42,473 nucleotides of DNA from Leidyana gryllorum EB-2025a (lineage: Eukaryota > Apicomplexa), in NCBI GenBank assembly GCA_048772705.1, contig JBLWGC010000079.1:1-42473 (forward strand), given 5' to 3'. This document shows, piece after piece, positions 29,637-37,821 of the stretch. Both the position numbers and the translations under genes were made by a program. Below the pieces are notes generated by a model. The model saw only the letters and a program-made list of their open reading frames with translations. It was not told the DNA's origin and did not search any database. Numbering within the stretch: position 1 is the stretch's first letter; every line of letters begins with the position of its first letter.

Positions 29637-29863
29637 GGAGTGTTCTTGGCTCGCCACTTTACACGGTTTCTGTTCGTGAAGTCTCGAGAAGAAAGGCTTT
29701 TCTCACGGCCCGGGGTGCTTAGATGGCAACCCATCTGATGGTAGTGGTGGCATCAGCTATTCGACGAGGAAATTCCGTCCGCCGGGAGTTGAGGAGTGGA
29801 CTTCTTACAAGGCATTCCATCCTGATCGATGCTTCGCTACCTCTACAGCCTCGCTCAAAGATT

Positions 29864-29935
29864 GTCCGAGTCGTCTAGTGGTTAGGACAGCACGTTGTGG
29901 CCGTGCAAACCCAGGCTCGATTCCTGGCTCGGACA
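29864..29935 (+). tRNA. trnH-GTG: tRNA-His(GTG)
   Basis: Loop TTGTGGC, identical to 9802. Confidence 0.94.
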
Positions 29936-30010
29936 AGCAGTCTAAAGTGCATTGCTCTTCGCCCCGGTTGAAAATATTGTTGCAGCCATGGTCAAGCCTG
30001 TACGATCGGC

Positions 30011-30080
30011 TGCACCTGCCGGGACTCGAACCCGGGCTGCGAGCATGGGAAGCTCGCATCCTACCCTTGGACCACAAGCA
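30011..30080 (-). pseudogene. tRNA-Gly(CCC), 5' end altered
   Basis: Loop TTCCCAT and T arm intact. A deletion has changed the 5' acceptor strand to GTGCTTG, which no longer pairs. Confidence 0.78.
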
Positions 30081-30126
30081 CCCCGAGACTCGGCCGCAAT
30101 CTGCGTTGAGCTAGTGGGTGCATCAA

Positions 30127-30197
30127 GTACTGGCAGGTTCCAGTCTGCGACTTTGTGGCTAAGAGACTTACCCTCTGGTGGCTGAACTACGAGGCTT
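30127..30197 (-). pseudogene. tRNA-Asn-derived pseudogene
   Basis: Copy of 10087. Confidence 0.55.
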
Positions 30198-30237
30198 GAG
30201 AGACTTAAGCTTTGCAGGTGCCCAGTCGATGCAGTCA

Positions 30238-30309
30238 AGCCTTCTGCCGGAATCGAACCGGCGACTTCTCGATTACGAAGCGAACGCTCTGCCCCTAAGC
30301 TAAGAAGGC
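30238..30309 (-). tRNA. trnT-CGT: tRNA-Thr(CGT)
   Basis: Loop TTCGTAA with the same anticodon-stem mismatch as 10214. Confidence 0.88.
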
Positions 30310-30398
30310 AATCCAGGCCGAAGATCAAGAATCAGTCACTATTGACGGGGATTACTGAGGCACTTTGCTCAAGTATTCCACTGACTTCAACCACTGAC

Positions 30399-30469
30399 TT
30401 CCACTGCCGGACTTGAGCCCGGAGCTTGCGGGTGAGGCCGCATATCCTAGCCACTCAGACTACAGTGGA
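30399..30469 (-). pseudogene. tRNA-Glu pseudogene
   Basis: Two bases are lost from the anticodon loop (GCGGCCTCACCCGC) and one from the T stem. Confidence 0.78.
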
Positions 30470-30533
30470 CAACATTCCTCAGCGAAGGCAGCTAGTCAGC
30501 CAAATCATCGAAGTAAAGTGCTGAGCATTTGGC

Positions 30534-30606
30534 TACCTACGGCGAGACTCGAACTCACAACCTTTGGATTAGAAGTCCAACGCGCTATCCATTGCGCCAC
30601 GTAGGC
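30534..30606 (-). tRNA. trnR-TCT: tRNA-Arg(TCT)
   Basis: Loop CTTCTAA gives TCT, with no intron. Acceptor GCCTACG/CGTAGGT pairs with one G-U. It is the only TCT gene in the window and its flanks are not repeated. Confidence 0.94.
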
Positions 30607-30695
30607 CGCGGCTTTTCGACTAGATTAAAATATCAACATTCACATTTTTGGACCACGCGCCAGTCGTTTCTCTGCAGCCAAAGTTGCATGGAGTT

Positions 30696-30768
30696 TGGAC
30701 GACCTGGGTATCGATCCCAGTACCTCTCGCATGCAAAGCGAGCGCTCCACCATCTGAGCTAGTCGCCC
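30696..30768 (-). tRNA. trnA-TGC: tRNA-Ala(TGC)
   Basis: Loop TTTGCAT, acceptor GGGCGAC/GTCGTCC, so it has the body of the AGC genes. Confidence 0.94.
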
Positions 30769-30856
30769 GACGTGCAGTCCCCATCGCATTTATCGGTTGT
30801 CAACATAGCATGACCACTCTCTCGACTCTACCCGCGGATTGCACCACCGACCAGTC

Positions 30857-30928
30857 AGCTGTTTGGTCTAGTGGTATGATCCTTCCTTAGGGTGGAAGGA
30901 GTGCTGGGTTCGATTCCCAGAACAGCCC
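30857..30928 (+). tRNA. trnP-AGG: tRNA-Pro(AGG)
   Basis: Loop TTAGGGT. First base is A instead of G, leaving A1 opposite C72. Confidence 0.88.
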
Positions 30929-31003
30929 GCTTTGTTGTATCTTGACCCACCCTACCTGGCAGCATGGTTCTGGGTTCGGGTGATTCTTCGGAGACAGTCG
31001 GGG

Positions 31004-31076
31004 CGGAGTGTAGCGCAGTCGGTAGCGCGTAGGTCTCAGAATCCTGAAGTCGAGAGTTCGATCCTCTCCACTCCCA
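31004..31076 (+). tRNA. elongator tRNA-Met body with CAG anticodon
   Basis: The body is that of 2280 and 39610, but the loop is CTCAGAA, so the anticodon is CAG (Leu) in place of CAT. The acceptor has one mismatch at the end (CGGAGTG/CACTCCC). T arm GAGAG/CTCTC is perfect. Confidence 0.82.
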
Positions 31077-31120
31077 GGGTCGGAATCGAAATCGCCGACA
31101 AACTCATCATGCTATCGTTT

Positions 31121-31191
31121 TGCATCTGTCGGGAATCGCACACGGGTTATCTTGATGGCAGCGAGAGACTTTTCCACTAGACCACAGATGC
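31121..31191 (-). tRNA. trnG-GCC: tRNA-Gly(GCC), diverged
   Basis: Same diverged T arm (GTGTGCGATTC) as 2397. Acceptor perfect. Confidence 0.65.
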
Positions 31192-31269
31192 GTGACACCT
31201 TGTTGTTGAAGAACGGCCGTTTTCTGACCGAACGTTTTCTGAACGAATGTCTGTGCCGTGTTCAGAGTG

Positions 31270-31332
31270 TCCGAGATAGCATAGTGGTTACTATTTTCGC
31301 ATGTCACGCCTAAGAAGCAGGCCCGATTGCCG
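31270..31332 (+). pseudogene. tRNA-Asp relic
   Basis: D arm present and GTC triplet recognisable (GCATGTCACGC). T arm and 3' acceptor scrambled. The least eroded of the relics at 87 and 3294. Confidence 0.6.
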
Positions 31333-31362
31333 GTAAATGAGTCTGGAACGGGGGATGGTTTT

Positions 31363-31434
31363 GGGCCTATGGAGCAACGGTAGCGCGTCTGACTCCAGAT
31401 CAGAAGGTTGGGTGTTCGAATCACTCTGGGCTCA
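31363..31434 (+). tRNA. trnW-CCA: tRNA-Trp(CCA)
   Basis: Loop CTCCAGA. D stem GGAGC has one mismatch. Confidence 0.9.
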
Positions 31435-31470
31435 ACCGGACTCTATGTTTTTCCCGTTTGGGACGCAACG

Positions 31471-31550
31471 TGACAAAAGTGGGATTCGAACCCACGACCT
31501 TTCGGACTCCGGTCTGAGCACAGCGCCTCAGACCACCCGGTCATCTTGCC
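31471..31550 (-). tRNA. trnL-CAG: tRNA-Leu(CAG)
   Basis: Loop CTCAGAC. Converges on Trp as at 3483. Confidence 0.92.
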
Positions 31551-31644
31551 GGGATGTTGTTGGCTCGCCGCTCCACGCGTTTTCTATCCCTGGAATCTCA
31601 AGATGGAAGGACTTTTGGGGTTTCAGGCCGGTGTGTTCGGAGCG

Positions 31645-31716
31645 TCCGAGATAGTATAGTGGTTAGTATTTCCGCCTGTCACGCGGAAGACCCGGGTTCG
31701 ATTCCCGGTCTCGGAG
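31645..31716 (+). tRNA. trnD-GTC: tRNA-Asp(GTC)
   Basis: Loop CTGTCAC, perfect arms. Confidence 0.95.
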
Positions 31717-31834
31717 CAGTTCCAGCCCTCACAGCTGGTGCAACTCAGATTTTGTCTCAGCTGGTCTGGACTTCATTCGGGATTGTACGAGTGGGAGCCG
31801 CGTATAGTAGCCGACCTTGGAGAGACGTGGCATT

Positions 31835-31889
31835 GAACCCAGGACTTCTTCCAGCCGAAGAAAGAATCATATAACTAGCCCAAACAGCC
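31835..31889 (-). pseudogene. tRNA-Pro(CGG), 3' end deleted
   Basis: The deletion removes the T loop, T 3' strand and acceptor. Loop TTCGGCT still shows CGG. Full copy in the same context at 21001. Confidence 0.8.
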
Positions 31890-31904
31890 CCCTGTGGGTG
31901 CCTC

Positions 31905-31974
31905 AGGTACTGGCAGGTTCCAAACCTGCGACCTCGTGGCTGAGAGACTTACCTCTGATGGCTGAGCTACGATT
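31905..31974 (-). pseudogene. tRNA-Asn-derived pseudogene
   Basis: Relative of 10087 with a well-paired T arm (GCAGG/CCTGC). Confidence 0.55.
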
Positions 31975-32019
31975 ATTGGAGTTTGCGAGCAACTTGCCGG
32001 TGCCCAGTCGATGCAGTCG

Positions 32020-32091
32020 AGCCTTCAGCCGGAATCGAACCGGCGACTCCTCGCTTACGAAGCGAACGCTCTGCCCCTAATCTAAGAAGGC
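32020..32091 (-). tRNA. trnT-CGT: tRNA-Thr(CGT)
   Basis: Loop TTCGTAA. One acceptor mismatch (TGAAGGC). Confidence 0.9.
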
Positions 32092-32167
32092 AATGGAAGC
32101 CGGAGATGACGAAACAATCGCTATTGACGGAGATTAGTGGAGCATTTTGCTAGAGTAGTTCAATGAC

Positions 32168-32240
32168 TGGCACTGCCGGGACTTGAACCCGGATCGTGCG
32201 GGTGAAAGCCGCATATCCTAGCCACTTAGACTACAGTGGA
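32168..32240 (-). tRNA. trnE-TTC: tRNA-Glu(TTC)
   Basis: Loop CTTTCAC. Acceptor 3' strand CAGTGCC lacks pairing at the last two positions. Confidence 0.82.
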
Positions 32241-32300
32241 CGAGTGGTTGAGTTGGGGCTTCGGCCGAGAGCCGTACCGTCTTGGAAAACATGGTATGTC

Positions 32301-32305
32301 GGCGT
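32301..32305 (+). repeat. target site duplication, left copy (GGCGT)
   Basis: Matches 32908-32912. Related unfilled sites with a single GGCGT are seen at 24240-24244 and 37026-37030, and in reverse at 23393-23397. Confidence 0.9.
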
Positions 32306-32907
32306 TGTTGTAACCCCAAGTCGCTACTCAAGGGGAACGAGGCCCAGTTCTCATCTCTGCATACTTTCGACCACAAGTCAGACTTAGAACCAAGTTAGTA
32401 TTTTTGCCGACAAGTCTACCACGAATATGTCGCACACGACGGCGCAAAACAAGAACTACGACTTGTTGTACCAAGTGCAAAAGTTATCTTAGGCCGCCTC
32501 TTGCCTAGTCCAACTCTGACTTAGCCAACTTTGCTTGCGTGTGTCTCTCGCTCTGGTGTCTCTCTCACTCCACCCATGTGCCAGTCGCTTGCACTCTTGC
32601 GGAGCCTCGCGCTGGACACACACGGTAGTTCTCCCCGACCCCACACTCTGACCATTCATGCGAGTGTCTGCACAGTTACACTGTCGCAGAGAGCTCAGAC
32701 CACTAGGGTGCATTAGCCTTTACGCTTTAGTAGTAGTTGCTTTACGTTCGTTAATAATGCCTTTTCACCATCTTATACATGCCCCTATATAAGTGCCAAA
32801 TATGTAGGGAAGTATCCAGATGGATGTTAATTCGATTGGAAATTTCACCGAGTCGAATTTGGCCACCCGATAGGAAGTTGACCATCAGGCAAACACGAAC
32901 TACAACA
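32306..32907. mobile_element. solo LTR of an LTR retrotransposon
   Basis: 602-bp insert with 7-bp inverted ends TGTTGTA/TACAACA, starting TG and ending CA, flanked by a 5-bp duplication. A TATA-like TATATAAG lies at 32786-32793, which would suit a plus-strand promoter. No internal coding region remains, as expected after LTR-LTR recombination. The family (Gypsy, Copia or BEL type) cannot be told. Intact ends and a perfect duplication suggest a fairly recent insertion into the array. Confidence 0.88.
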
Positions 32908-32912
32908 GGCGT
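32908..32912 (+). repeat. target site duplication, right copy (GGCGT)
   Basis: Second copy of the 5-bp duplication. Confidence 0.9.
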
Positions 32913-33017
32913 GATCAAGTGAGTGGATCTCTGATACAGATTCGGACTTAGTAACCAATTCCATTTGTATTGATCGTGGAATCTTGGGCCTTCGTCGGGT
33001 ACGGGGCGAGCTTCCTT

Positions 33018-33082
33018 GCCGCCCCAACTCCGTCAGTAGAGCGCAAGACTTTTGAAGGGAGATCCGCGGGTTTGGGCGGCGC
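33018..33082 (+). pseudogene. tRNA-Lys-derived relic, type A
   Basis: As 2853 and 24350. Confidence 0.6.
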
Positions 33083-33151
33083 GAGCAGTCCTAGCAAAGC
33101 TCGCTGAACCGTATGTGAAGCCACTGGCCGCAAAATGCCAAGTTCGACAGC

Positions 33152-33233
33152 GGCAACTTGCCCGAGTGGTTAAGGGGGTAGACTAGAAATCTACTGGGCC
33201 TGGCCCGCGCTGGTTCAAATCGAGCAGTTGTCG
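33152..33233 (+). tRNA. trnS-AGA: tRNA-Ser(AGA)
   Basis: Loop CTAGAAA. One T-stem mismatch (CGAGC) shared with 37269 and 37740. Confidence 0.9.
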
Positions 33234-33354
33234 TGTGCTGCGATCATCGGAGTAGGCGGCCGGGCTCAAAACACCAGCACTACATCCTAGAGATTGCAGT
33301 GGCGACGCAGAGGCATCAAGTAAGTGAATAGGTGCCATCTGTCGTCGCAGAAGT

Positions 33355-33428
33355 GGTCGCGTGACTCAGTCGGTTAGAGCGTGAGCCTAATAAGCTCAAA
33401 GTCCCCGGTTTGAGCCCGGGCGTGACCA
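33355..33428 (+). tRNA. trnI-AAT: tRNA-Ile(AAT)
   Basis: Loop CTAATAA. A-box bases are changed (TGACTCAG for TAGCTCAG) and the T loop is TTTGAGC. Confidence 0.82.
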
Positions 33429-33495
33429 AGTGAGTGGATCTTTGATAAAGAGTTGCCAATACGAAAGGAACTTTTTACCAAGTCCAAGCTTCCTT

Positions 33496-33561
33496 GCCGC
33501 GCCAGCTCCGTCGGTAGAGCGCAAGACTTTCAATGGAGAGATCGCGGGTTCGGACAGCGCG
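33496..33561 (+). pseudogene. tRNA-Lys-derived relic, type B
   Basis: As 19970. Confidence 0.55.
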
Positions 33562-33629
33562 AGCGCTCCGAGTCAAGCTGCTGAACCGTATGTGAAGCCA
33601 CTGCCTGCGGCATGCCGAGTTCTACCGTC

Positions 33630-33711
33630 GGCAACTTGCCCAAGTGGTTAAGGGGGTAGACTCGAAATCTACTGGGCCGGGCCTGCGCTGGTTCAAATCC
33701 AGCAGTTGTCG
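33630..33711 (+). tRNA. trnS-CGA: tRNA-Ser(CGA)
   Basis: Loop CTCGAAA. Acceptor GGCAACT/AGTTGTC fully paired. Confidence 0.93.
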
Positions 33712-33787
33712 TGCGATGTGATCGGGCATCAACTCCCTTCGCTCGTGACTCTGTTTTCATATACCGCGGGTGCAGCCGTTAGAGGCT

Positions 33788-33860
33788 TGGACGACCTGGG
33801 CATCGATCCCAGTATCTCTCGCATGTTAAGCGGGTGCTATGTCATTTGAGCTAGTGGCCC
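33788..33860 (-). pseudogene. tRNA-Ala body with AAC triplet
   Basis: Loop TTAACAT (AAC, Val). The D arm and one anticodon-stem pair are damaged. T arm intact. Relative at 38409. Confidence 0.65.
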
Positions 33861-33948
33861 GCTTTGCAGACACCATAGCATTTAGTGGTTCTTGACATAT
33901 TGTGACCAGTGTCCCGACTCTACCAGCAATTTGCACCACCGACCAGTC

Positions 33949-34020
33949 GGCTGTTTGGTCTAGTGGTATGATTCTTCCTTTGGGTGGAAGAAGTCCTGGG
34001 TTCGATTCCCAGAACAGCCC
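33949..34020 (+). tRNA. trnP-TGG: tRNA-Pro(TGG)
   Basis: Loop TTTGGGT, perfect arms. Confidence 0.95.
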
Positions 34021-34181
34021 GTCTGTCAGTTGTTGACTCAATACGCCACGTCTCTTCAAGGTTGTCCAAGATATGCTGCTCCGACAGCTGAAACAAGATT
34101 TGAATTGGATTCATTCCAGTTGGCCCATCAACGATATCTGCAAAACCCATCAGGTAGTAGTCTGCCAACCACCACTCTACT

Positions 34182-34261
34182 TCCGGTGGGACGGAATCGA
34201 ACCGCCGACTATCTGATGCCAGCACTACAGTCAGATGCTCTACCAACTGAGCTACCCCCGG
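34182..34261 (-). tRNA. trnY-GTA: tRNA-Tyr(GTA) with short intron
   Basis: As 20519, clean. Confidence 0.92.
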
Positions 34262-34340
34262 TCGTCCAACTGCTGCGAGATTCGAAGGCTCAACCTCAGA
34301 CCCTCAACAGTGGCGCTCTCAAGGTCAGAAGTACGACACG

Positions 34341-34381
34341 GATTTCGGGGTGGTCCAAGGTGCCAGACTCGAGTTCTGGTA
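34341..34381 (+). pseudogene. tRNA-Leu(CAA)-like fragment
   Basis: TGGTCCAAGGTGCCAGACTC and the paired stem CCAGA/TCTGG resemble eukaryotic tRNA-Leu(CAA), but the loop is CTCGAGT (CGA). No T arm. The only trace of this isoacceptor. Confidence 0.5.
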
Positions 34382-34385
34382 AGAC

Positions 34386-34456
34386 CGGATGGGCTGGGAA
34401 TCAATCCCAGTACCTATCGTATACTAGGCCACCGTTTTATCATCTGCTAGCCTCCC
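34386..34456 (-). pseudogene. Ala-derived tRNA-like, AGT triplet
   Basis: Loop CTAGTAT. As 18183. Confidence 0.58.
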
Positions 34457-34485
34457 GCTGTGCCCACCTCATACTAAATTTAATT

Positions 34486-34553
34486 GGCTCCTGTATATAG
34501 CGCCCAGCGTAGAGCGTTGGATTTGAGTCGGACAGAAAGCTCACTTCAATCAT
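34486..34553 (+). pseudogene. possible tRNA-Asn-derived relic
   Basis: As 19062. Confidence 0.35.
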
Positions 34554-34583
34554 TGAAGCAATTTCGCTCTCCGCGAATGCTAC

Positions 34584-34665
34584 CGACAAGGGCGAGATTC
34601 GAATTCACGCGGGTAAAACCCAACGGCTTAGCAGGCCGCCGCCTTAACCGCTCGGCCACCTTGCC
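34584..34665 (-). tRNA. trnS-GCT: tRNA-Ser(GCT)
   Basis: Loop CTGCTAA. One T-stem change (GTGAA). Confidence 0.92.
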
Positions 34666-34760
34666 GAGACTGTAACTGATTACACCTTCCCTCGGGCACC
34701 CCGTGCGAACTGTTGTAGGAAGAGGAGGGTCTCTCTACTAACCTCTGAAACATTGTAAGG

Positions 34761-34833
34761 GGTCTTGTAGCTCAGGCGGCAGAGGGTGTGGCTGTTAACC
34801 GCAAAGTCGCAGGCTCGGAACCTGCCAGGAGCG
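34761..34833 (+). tRNA. trnN-GTT: tRNA-Asn(GTT)
   Basis: Loop CTGTTAA. One mismatch each in the acceptor (CAGGAGC), D stem and anticodon stem. T loop CTCGGAA. Confidence 0.82.
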
Positions 34834-34940
34834 CTTTCAGAGGCACGCTAGACACTGACTGCGCTGCTCTCGCAATGGCAATTGTGGTCTGCGACCCTTC
34901 AAAGATGGTGAGATCCCGGCACGTGCAGCCGTACGTACTT

Positions 34941-35014
34941 TGGACGACCTGGGCATCGATCCCAGTATCTCTCGCACGCTAAGCGTAGCCAGCTACCATT
35001 TGAGCTAGTCGCCC
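34941..35014 (-). tRNA. trnA-AGC: tRNA-Ala(AGC)
   Basis: Loop TTAGCGT. One extra base between D arm and anticodon arm, 74 nt. Acceptor intact. Confidence 0.82.
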
Positions 35015-35130
35015 ATTTAGCAAACCCCAGTACATCCATTTCTTTTTTACATGGTATGACCAATCTCCCAACTGCATCGATCACTTTCACCTGTTTGTGC
35101 TCCACTTTGCACAAACGAAGGCACGCAGGA

Positions 35131-35203
35131 AACGGCTAGAGGGACTCGAACCCTCAACCTTTGCCTTAGGAGGGCAACGCGCTATCCATTGCGCCACAAC
35201 CGC
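35131..35203 (-). tRNA. trnR-CCT: tRNA-Arg(CCT)
   Basis: Loop CTCCTAA gives CCT. Acceptor GCGGTTG/TAGCCGT pairs using G-U. T arm GAGGG/CCCTC perfect. Confidence 0.94.
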
Positions 35204-35300
35204 ATTCGGAACGCATCCGACTTTTGAGTGGACAGAACCGGCTGCCCAAGGTGTCTCCTCTTTCACCCAACCAGTATCGAGATGACCGAAGCCTATCCAT

Positions 35301-35373
35301 GGTGCGGTGGCCTAATGGATAGGGCATCGGTCTTCGGAACCGGGAGTTGTGGGTTCGAGTCCCATCCGCATCA
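35301..35373 (+). tRNA. trnR-TCG: tRNA-Arg(TCG)
   Basis: Loop CTTCGGA, as 27060. Follows Arg(CCT) in divergent orientation, as there. Confidence 0.94.
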
Positions 35374-35651
35374 TAGCCTCTCACTCGGAAGACGTTCCGT
35401 TTCGACCGAGGCAAGCTTGCTAGCTGCATGGGAGCCGCTGCCCCGCATGTCGAGTTGAAGTGCTAGTGGTATCAGTTTCCTACGTCCGTGAAAGTGCTCG
35501 ATTCGATCCCCGTAGGTTGCAGACAGCTGGAAGTAGAAATTTTCCAGACGTCAGTAGAGAGACCCGTGTTGCGTGTGTCCAGTTGAGGAAGCGCTAGTCC
35601 GGATAATTCTACCGACTCAATTCTACCGACTCTTCTGGGATGGGCTGAATC

Positions 35652-35723
35652 GGTTGCGTGGTGTAGTGGTTAGCACTGGAGACTCTGAATCTCCCGACCT
35701 GGGTTCGATTCCCGGCGCGACCT
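35652..35723 (+). tRNA. trnQ-CTG: tRNA-Gln(CTG)
   Basis: Loop CTCTGAA, perfect. Confidence 0.95.
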
Positions 35724-35787
35724 TACAACTGGTCCTCACTGCTCCGTGAAACTTCGCCACTCCTCTTGGGCTGCGGGGACCATTCAT

Positions 35788-35859
35788 GCAGCCACCGTCT
35801 AGTGGTTACGAGGTCTGCTTAACACGCAGAAAGTCCGAGGTGAATCCTCGGTGGCCGTA
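35788..35859 (+). tRNA. trnV-AAC: tRNA-Val(AAC)
   Basis: Loop TTAACAC. T loop is GTGAATC instead of TTCGATC, so the B box is poor although the T stem pairs. Confidence 0.75.
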
Positions 35860-35930
35860 GCTCCCACGGTCTAGTGGTTACGACGTCTGCTGAACACGCA
35901 GAAAGTCCGAGGTGAATCCTCGGTGGTGTA
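35792..35930. repeat. tandem duplication of a tRNA-Val, 71-bp unit
   Basis: The second unit begins at the last bases of the first and carries the same unusual T loop, so the duplication followed that change. Confidence 0.85.
35860..35930 (+). pseudogene. tRNA-Val(AAC), G33, second tandem copy
   Basis: Loop TGAACAC has G at position 33. The 5' acceptor strand GCTCCCA comes from spacer sequence and does not pair with TGGTGT. Confidence 0.7.
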
Positions 35931-35985
35931 ACTCCTAACTCTCAGCGAGAACCAAAGGAGAGAATTTTAAGCAAAACCACCTGTG

Positions 35986-36057
35986 CTCCGAGACCGGGAA
36001 TCGAACCCGGGTCTTCCGCGTGACAGGCGGAGATACTAAACACTATACTATCTCGGA
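35986..36057 (-). tRNA. trnD-GTC: tRNA-Asp(GTC)
   Basis: Loop CTGTCAC. Slight D-loop change. Confidence 0.93.
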
Positions 36058-36145
36058 CGCTCTGGACACGCCGGCCTCCAATCCCAGAAGTCTTTCTATT
36101 TTGGCTCACGCACAAAAAACGCGTGGAGCGATCCAACAACACTGT

Positions 36146-36237
36146 CGCAAGATGGCCGAGTTGTCTAAGGCGCTGTGCTCAGACCGCAGTCCGAAAGGGC
36201 GAGGATCTGGGGTTGAGCCGTTCGAACCCCGGAGCAG
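36146..36237 (+). pseudogene. tRNA-Leu(CAG) with replaced 3' half
   Basis: Loop CTCAGAC. First base C. 3' segment as in 18440. Confidence 0.62.
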
Positions 36238-36245
36238 TTGGACGG

Positions 36246-36330
36246 CCGGGGGTAGCTCAGTTGGTAGAGCATCTGACTGTAGTGCTGGCATCAGATAGTC
36301 GGCGGTTCGGTTCCGTTCCGTCCCACCGGA
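36246..36330 (+). tRNA. trnY-GTA: tRNA-Tyr(GTA) with short intron, T-arm insertion
   Basis: As 20519 but with a 5-base duplication (TTCCG) between T loop and acceptor. Confidence 0.75.
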
Positions 36331-36396
36331 TGGTTTTGGCAGACAGCGTTGATAGGCCAACTAGACTACTCCGGCGAGGGTTCCATCTATGTAGTT

Positions 36397-36468
36397 CGGA
36401 TGGGCTGAGAATCGATCCCAGAACCTTTCATATACTAAGCACCGTTTCATCATCTGGTCTAGCCTCCC
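36397..36468 (-). pseudogene. Ala-derived tRNA-like, AGT triplet
   Basis: Loop TTAGTAT. As 18183. Confidence 0.58.
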
Positions 36469-36557
36469 TCTGTGCCTACCTCATGGCATTGAGTGATACT
36501 TCACATAGTGAGACGAGTCTCTCGACTGTACCCAGCGGGTTGAATCACCGGCTAGGC

Positions 36558-36629
36558 GGCTGTTTGGTCTAGTGGTATAATCCTTCCTTAGGGTGGAAGG
36601 AGTCCTGGGTTCGATTCCCAGAACAGCCC
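36558..36629 (+). tRNA. trnP-AGG: tRNA-Pro(AGG)
   Basis: Loop TTAGGGT, perfect acceptor. Confidence 0.95.
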
Positions 36630-36735
36630 GTCTGATAGTTGTTGACGCAACACGGCACTCGACCCATCCCGGACAATGTCCCTGACACAGGATCTGAGTT
36701 GTTGAGTCAACAGGCTGCAGCCCGGCCATTCGCCC

Positions 36736-36808
36736 AGACGCTACTGGGACTCGAACCCAGAATCCCCGGTTCCGAAGACCGATGCCATATCCATTAGGCC
36801 ATAGCGCC
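36736..36808 (-). tRNA. trnR-TCG: tRNA-Arg(TCG)
   Basis: Loop CTTCGGA in the body of Arg(ACG) at 23948, not that of 27060. One base at position 34 separates the two. Confidence 0.93.
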
Positions 36809-36929
36809 GACTAACGGAGCCCTCAAATGGAAGTGTGTAGCGATCAAGAGAGGACATGGGCAGCTAAGCCCGATCGTGGGTTCGGACAAACTTCACCTAC
36901 ATCTCCCATTCGAGACATCGGGGACATAC

Positions 36930-37000
36930 TATCCAAGCCAGGATTCGGGCTGGGTACGCACGGCCACAACTTCCTGTTGTAAGCACTAGACGACCCGGAC
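36930..37000 (-). tRNA. divergent tRNA-His(GTG)-like
   Basis: As 24143 with one base fewer in the T loop. Confidence 0.52.
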
Positions 37001-37134
37001 AATCTTCATGTGAGGCTGGTATGTCGGCGTGACCAAGTGAGTGGATCTCTGATACAAATTCGGACTTAGTAACCAATTCCATTTGTATTGATCGTGGAAT
37101 CTTGGGCCTTCCTCGGGTACGGGGCGAGCTTCTT

Positions 37135-37198
37135 ACCGCCCCAACTCCGTCAGTAGAGCGCAAGACTTTTGAAGGCAGAACCGCGGGTTCGGGCGGCG
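37135..37198 (+). pseudogene. tRNA-Lys-derived relic, type A
   Basis: As 2853. Confidence 0.6.
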
Positions 37199-37268
37199 CG
37201 AGCAGTCCTAGCAAAGCTCGCTGAACCGTATGTAAATCCGCTCGCCGCAAAATGCCAAGTTCGACAGC

Positions 37269-37350
37269 GGCACCTTGCCCAAGTGGTTGAGGGGGTAGAC
37301 TAGAAATCTACTGGGCCTGGCCCGCGCTGGTTCAAATCGAGCAGTTGTCG
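37269..37350 (+). tRNA. trnS-AGA: tRNA-Ser(AGA)
   Basis: Loop CTAGAAA. Acceptor GGCACCT/AGTTGTC has one mismatch, T stem one. Confidence 0.88.
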
Positions 37351-37470
37351 TGTGCTGCGATCATCGGAGTAGGCGGCTGGGCTCAAACACCAGCAGTACA
37401 TGCTAGAGATTGCAGTGGCGACGCAGAGGCATCAAGTAAGTGAATAGGTGCCATCTGTCGTCGCAGAAGT

Positions 37471-37544
37471 GGTCGCGTAGCTCAGTCGGTCAGAGCGTGA
37501 GCCTAATAAGATCAAGGTCCCCGGTTCGAGCCCGGGCGTGACCA
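37471..37544 (+). tRNA. trnI-AAT: tRNA-Ile(AAT)
   Basis: Loop CTAATAA. One anticodon-stem mismatch (GATC) absent from the second tandem copy. Confidence 0.9.
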
Positions 37545-37645
37545 AGTGAGTGGATCTCTGATAAATAGTTGCCCTGAACCCGAGGAAGCTCCAAAATCCT
37601 GCGACCAATACGAAAGGAACTAGTTACTAAGTCCGAGCTTCCTTG

Positions 37646-37685
37646 CCGCGCCACCTCCGGCAATAGACCCCTAAACTTTCAATCA
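37646..37685 (+). pseudogene. tRNA-Lys-derived relic, truncated
   Basis: Start of the type B relic, cut at the tandem junction. Confidence 0.45.
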
Positions 37686-37739
37686 AGCTTGCTGAACCGT
37701 ATGTGAATCCGCTCGCCGCAAAATGCCAAGTTCGACAGC

Positions 37740-37821
37740 GGCACCTTGCCCAAGTGGTTGAGGGGGTAGACTAGAAATCTACTGGGCCTGGCCCGCGCTG
37801 GTTCAAATCGAGCAGTTGTCG
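37740..37821 (+). tRNA. trnS-AGA: tRNA-Ser(AGA)
   Basis: Second copy in the 471-bp tandem, identical to 37269. Confidence 0.88.

Larger units (their letters stand above)
28908..30200. repeat. seven-tRNA block, copy 3
   Basis: Third copy of the Thr-Glu-Asn-Ala-Leu-His-Gly block at 8838 and 10214. Closest to copy 1. Confidence 0.88.
34470..35520. repeat. direct repeat of 40490-41510
   Basis: Asn relic, Ser(GCT), Asn, Ala, Arg(CCT) and Arg(TCG) with spacers recur almost unchanged 6 kb downstream, apart from short deletions in the second copy. Confidence 0.9.

Noticed and set aside
30534-30606. Intron in tRNA-Arg(TCT)
   Set aside because: The anticodon arm TTGGA-CTTCTAA-TCCAA closes with a normal 7-nt loop, so no intron is needed.
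32489-32716. Overlapping open frames inside the LTR
   Set aside because: Short, on both strands, in a pyrimidine-rich part of a solo LTR with no sign of an internal coding region.
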